This document shows positions 13,295-13,973 of a stretch of DNA of 13,973 bases, piece by piece. Positions within the stretch are counted from its first letter, which is position 1. Each line of letters starts with the position of its first letter. The notes beneath the pieces are model-generated. The model worked only from the letters and a program-made list of their open reading frames with translations, made no database searches and was not told the origin of the DNA. This DNA comes from JBMOPD01 sp049323615 (GTDB lineage Bacteria > Bacillota > Desulfotomaculia > Desulfotomaculales > Desulfocucumaceae), in NCBI GenBank assembly GCA_049323615.1, contig JBMOPD010000012.1, positions 1-13,973 on the forward strand, in the 5' to 3' direction. The translations under genes were made by a program, and so were the position numbers.

Positions 13295-13462
13295 TTAAAC
13301 ATATTCAATTCTTTCCCCCCGGGAGTGCCTTTCGTTTATTTCCATCAACTGAGCGGCCGCATCATTGATGTTTTCTTCGGTTAATTCATACTCCGCCATC
13401 AATATTTTGTCCAAAGGCAGCAGCTTTTCCTTTTTCGCCAGGGACAGAATGGTGCCATAAAT
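13295..13462 (-). CDS. small ORF of unknown function, ATT start or frameshifted tail
   Basis: The frame encodes about 55 residues: IYGTILSLAKKEKLLPLDKI, then LMAEYELTEENINDAAAQLM and a charged end ERIEYV. It reads like a real helical protein. It has no ATG/GTG/TTG near its natural start; an ATT at 13462 stands 8 bp after AGAGG, next to the stop codon of the preceding ORF. Alternatively it is the C-terminal part of that ORF, reached by a +1 shift between 13498 and 13478; the frame is open from 13498. A shorter ATG start at 13399 has no good ribosome binding site. Confidence 0.5.
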   Translation of the reverse strand: MYGTILSLAKKEKLLPLDKILMAEYELTEENINDAAAQLMEINERHSRGERIEYV

Positions 13463-13475
13463 AAAATTAACCTCT

Positions 13476-13766
13476 TTAAGCTTGGGCGTCGGTATCGCTT
13501 ACACTAAAAAACTCGGTCTTTTCAGAGTCCCGTACATCTTCCAGGCTAGGCAGGGGGAGATCGCCCCCTTTCCTTTTAGCTGGCTGGGGGAAATTTGAAT
13601 TAAGGACGATATTCCTGTTTTCAGACATTAAAATCACCTCCGGCAGTGGACTGTCTCCGCTACGGTCCGGTCCCGGGTAGCTTTCCCCGGGGCCGAGGTT
13701 CTTCGGGGGACGGGTTTGTAGCTGCGGGTATTTAGTCTGGGTGCCGTCCGGTATTTTGCTGGACAT
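13476..13766 (-). CDS. small Pro/Gly-rich ORF of unknown function
   Basis: An ATG at 13766 behind GGGAGGG opens MSSKIPDGTQTKYPQLQTRP, a Pro/Gly-rich, probably unstructured protein of 96 residues ending SVSDTDAQA. A second in-frame ATG at 13626 has a very good GGAGGTGAT site and would give a 50-residue protein starting MSENRNIVLNSNF. The frame is open further upstream to the window edge but runs through the structured element at 13893-13952, so the upstream part is probably not coding. No family is recognised. It overlaps or precedes the ORF at 13295-13462, perhaps as one broken gene. Confidence 0.45.
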   Translation of the reverse strand: MSSKIPDGTQTKYPQLQTRPPKNLGPGESYPGPDRSGDSPLPEVILMSENRNIVLNSNFPQPAKRKGGDLPLPSLEDVRDSEKTEFFSVSDTDAQA

Positions 13767-13892
13767 GTGAAAACCCTCCCGGTAGTAGAATGGTCCGCCG
13801 CGGAAAAAGTTATTCACGCCGCCGGTCCCTCGCATAACACCGGTCCGGCAGTGTATATTTTTAGTAGGTGTCTGGAGGGGTAATAAAGAAAT

Positions 13893-13952
13893 GAGACCTC
13901 TAGAGGTTACTTCATAAGAAGTAGCCGACTCCCGGGCAAGGAGTGAGGTCTC
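13893..13952. ncRNA. three-way-junction structured element, unknown class
   Basis: An outer stem GAGACCTC (13893-13900) / GAGGTCTC (13945-13952) encloses two hairpins: GTTACTTC/GAAGTAGC (13906-13913 with 13918-13925, loop ATAA, one G-T pair) and ACTCC/GGAGT (13928-13932 with 13940-13944). All arms match perfectly or with wobble. The strand is not certain. Neither strand has a clear terminator T run. It could be a mobile-element end (IS200/IS605-type ends and omegaRNAs are hairpin-rich) or a regulatory RNA cut by the window edge. Confidence 0.45.
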
Positions 13953-13973
13953 GTGGTAAAAATTCGGCAATTG

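Overview
The window looks like a Firmicutes chromosome, most likely a clostridial lineage near the Desulfotomaculum/Pelotomaculum group. This is inferred from strong AGGAGG-type ribosome binding sites, GTG/TTG starts, sigma-A promoters, a class C group II intron close to known Geobacillus/Bacillus relatives, a DUF342/FapA protein and a SpoIIE/RsbU-style phosphatase with SpoIIAA-like partners. No species can be named from the sequence alone.

Region 1 (1-2600) is an integration hot spot. A divergently transcribed gene leaves the window at the left edge behind a promoter with a 23-bp palindrome. Two tRNA-Arg genes (anticodons ACG and CCT) follow and end in an intrinsic terminator. Behind the tRNA 3' end, on the minus strand, lie a tyrosine integrase, a BrnT-type toxin gene broken by a frameshift, and its intact BrnA/CopG-type antitoxin. 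A compact minus-strand small RNA with its own promoter and terminator follows the integrase promoter.

Region 2 (2628-7191) is a nested mobile-element ruin. A group IIC intron sits directly behind a terminator hairpin, the classic target of this class. Its reverse transcriptase gene is split by a roughly 3-kb cassette on the opposite strand: a DUF5372-like protein, a DUF6788-like protein, a small ORF and a large serine recombinase. About 90 codons of the reverse transcriptase are missing at the junction, and the intron 3' end (domain V) is not found, so the intron is dead.

Region 3 (7192-7700) is a gene-poor stretch with a run of 17 G, a LexA-box-like palindrome and a possible terminator.

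Region 4 (7706-13190) is the most interesting part: a c-di-GMP-I (GEMM) riboswitch with a terminator, placed before a tight six-gene operon. The genes encode an HD-GYP-like protein (GYE in place of GYP); a CxxC/CxxC + PilZ-like + PAS-like + HATPase kinase; a STAS protein; a stand-alone PP2C/SpoIIE-type phosphatase; a second STAS protein; and a DUF342/FapA protein. It reads as a partner-switching (kinase / phosphatase / anti-sigma-antagonist) module under c-di-GMP control with FapA as a possible output. Pairing logic predicts an OFF switch.

Region 5 (13191-13973) holds two small overlapping minus-strand ORFs of unknown function and a strongly structured three-way-junction element near the right edge.
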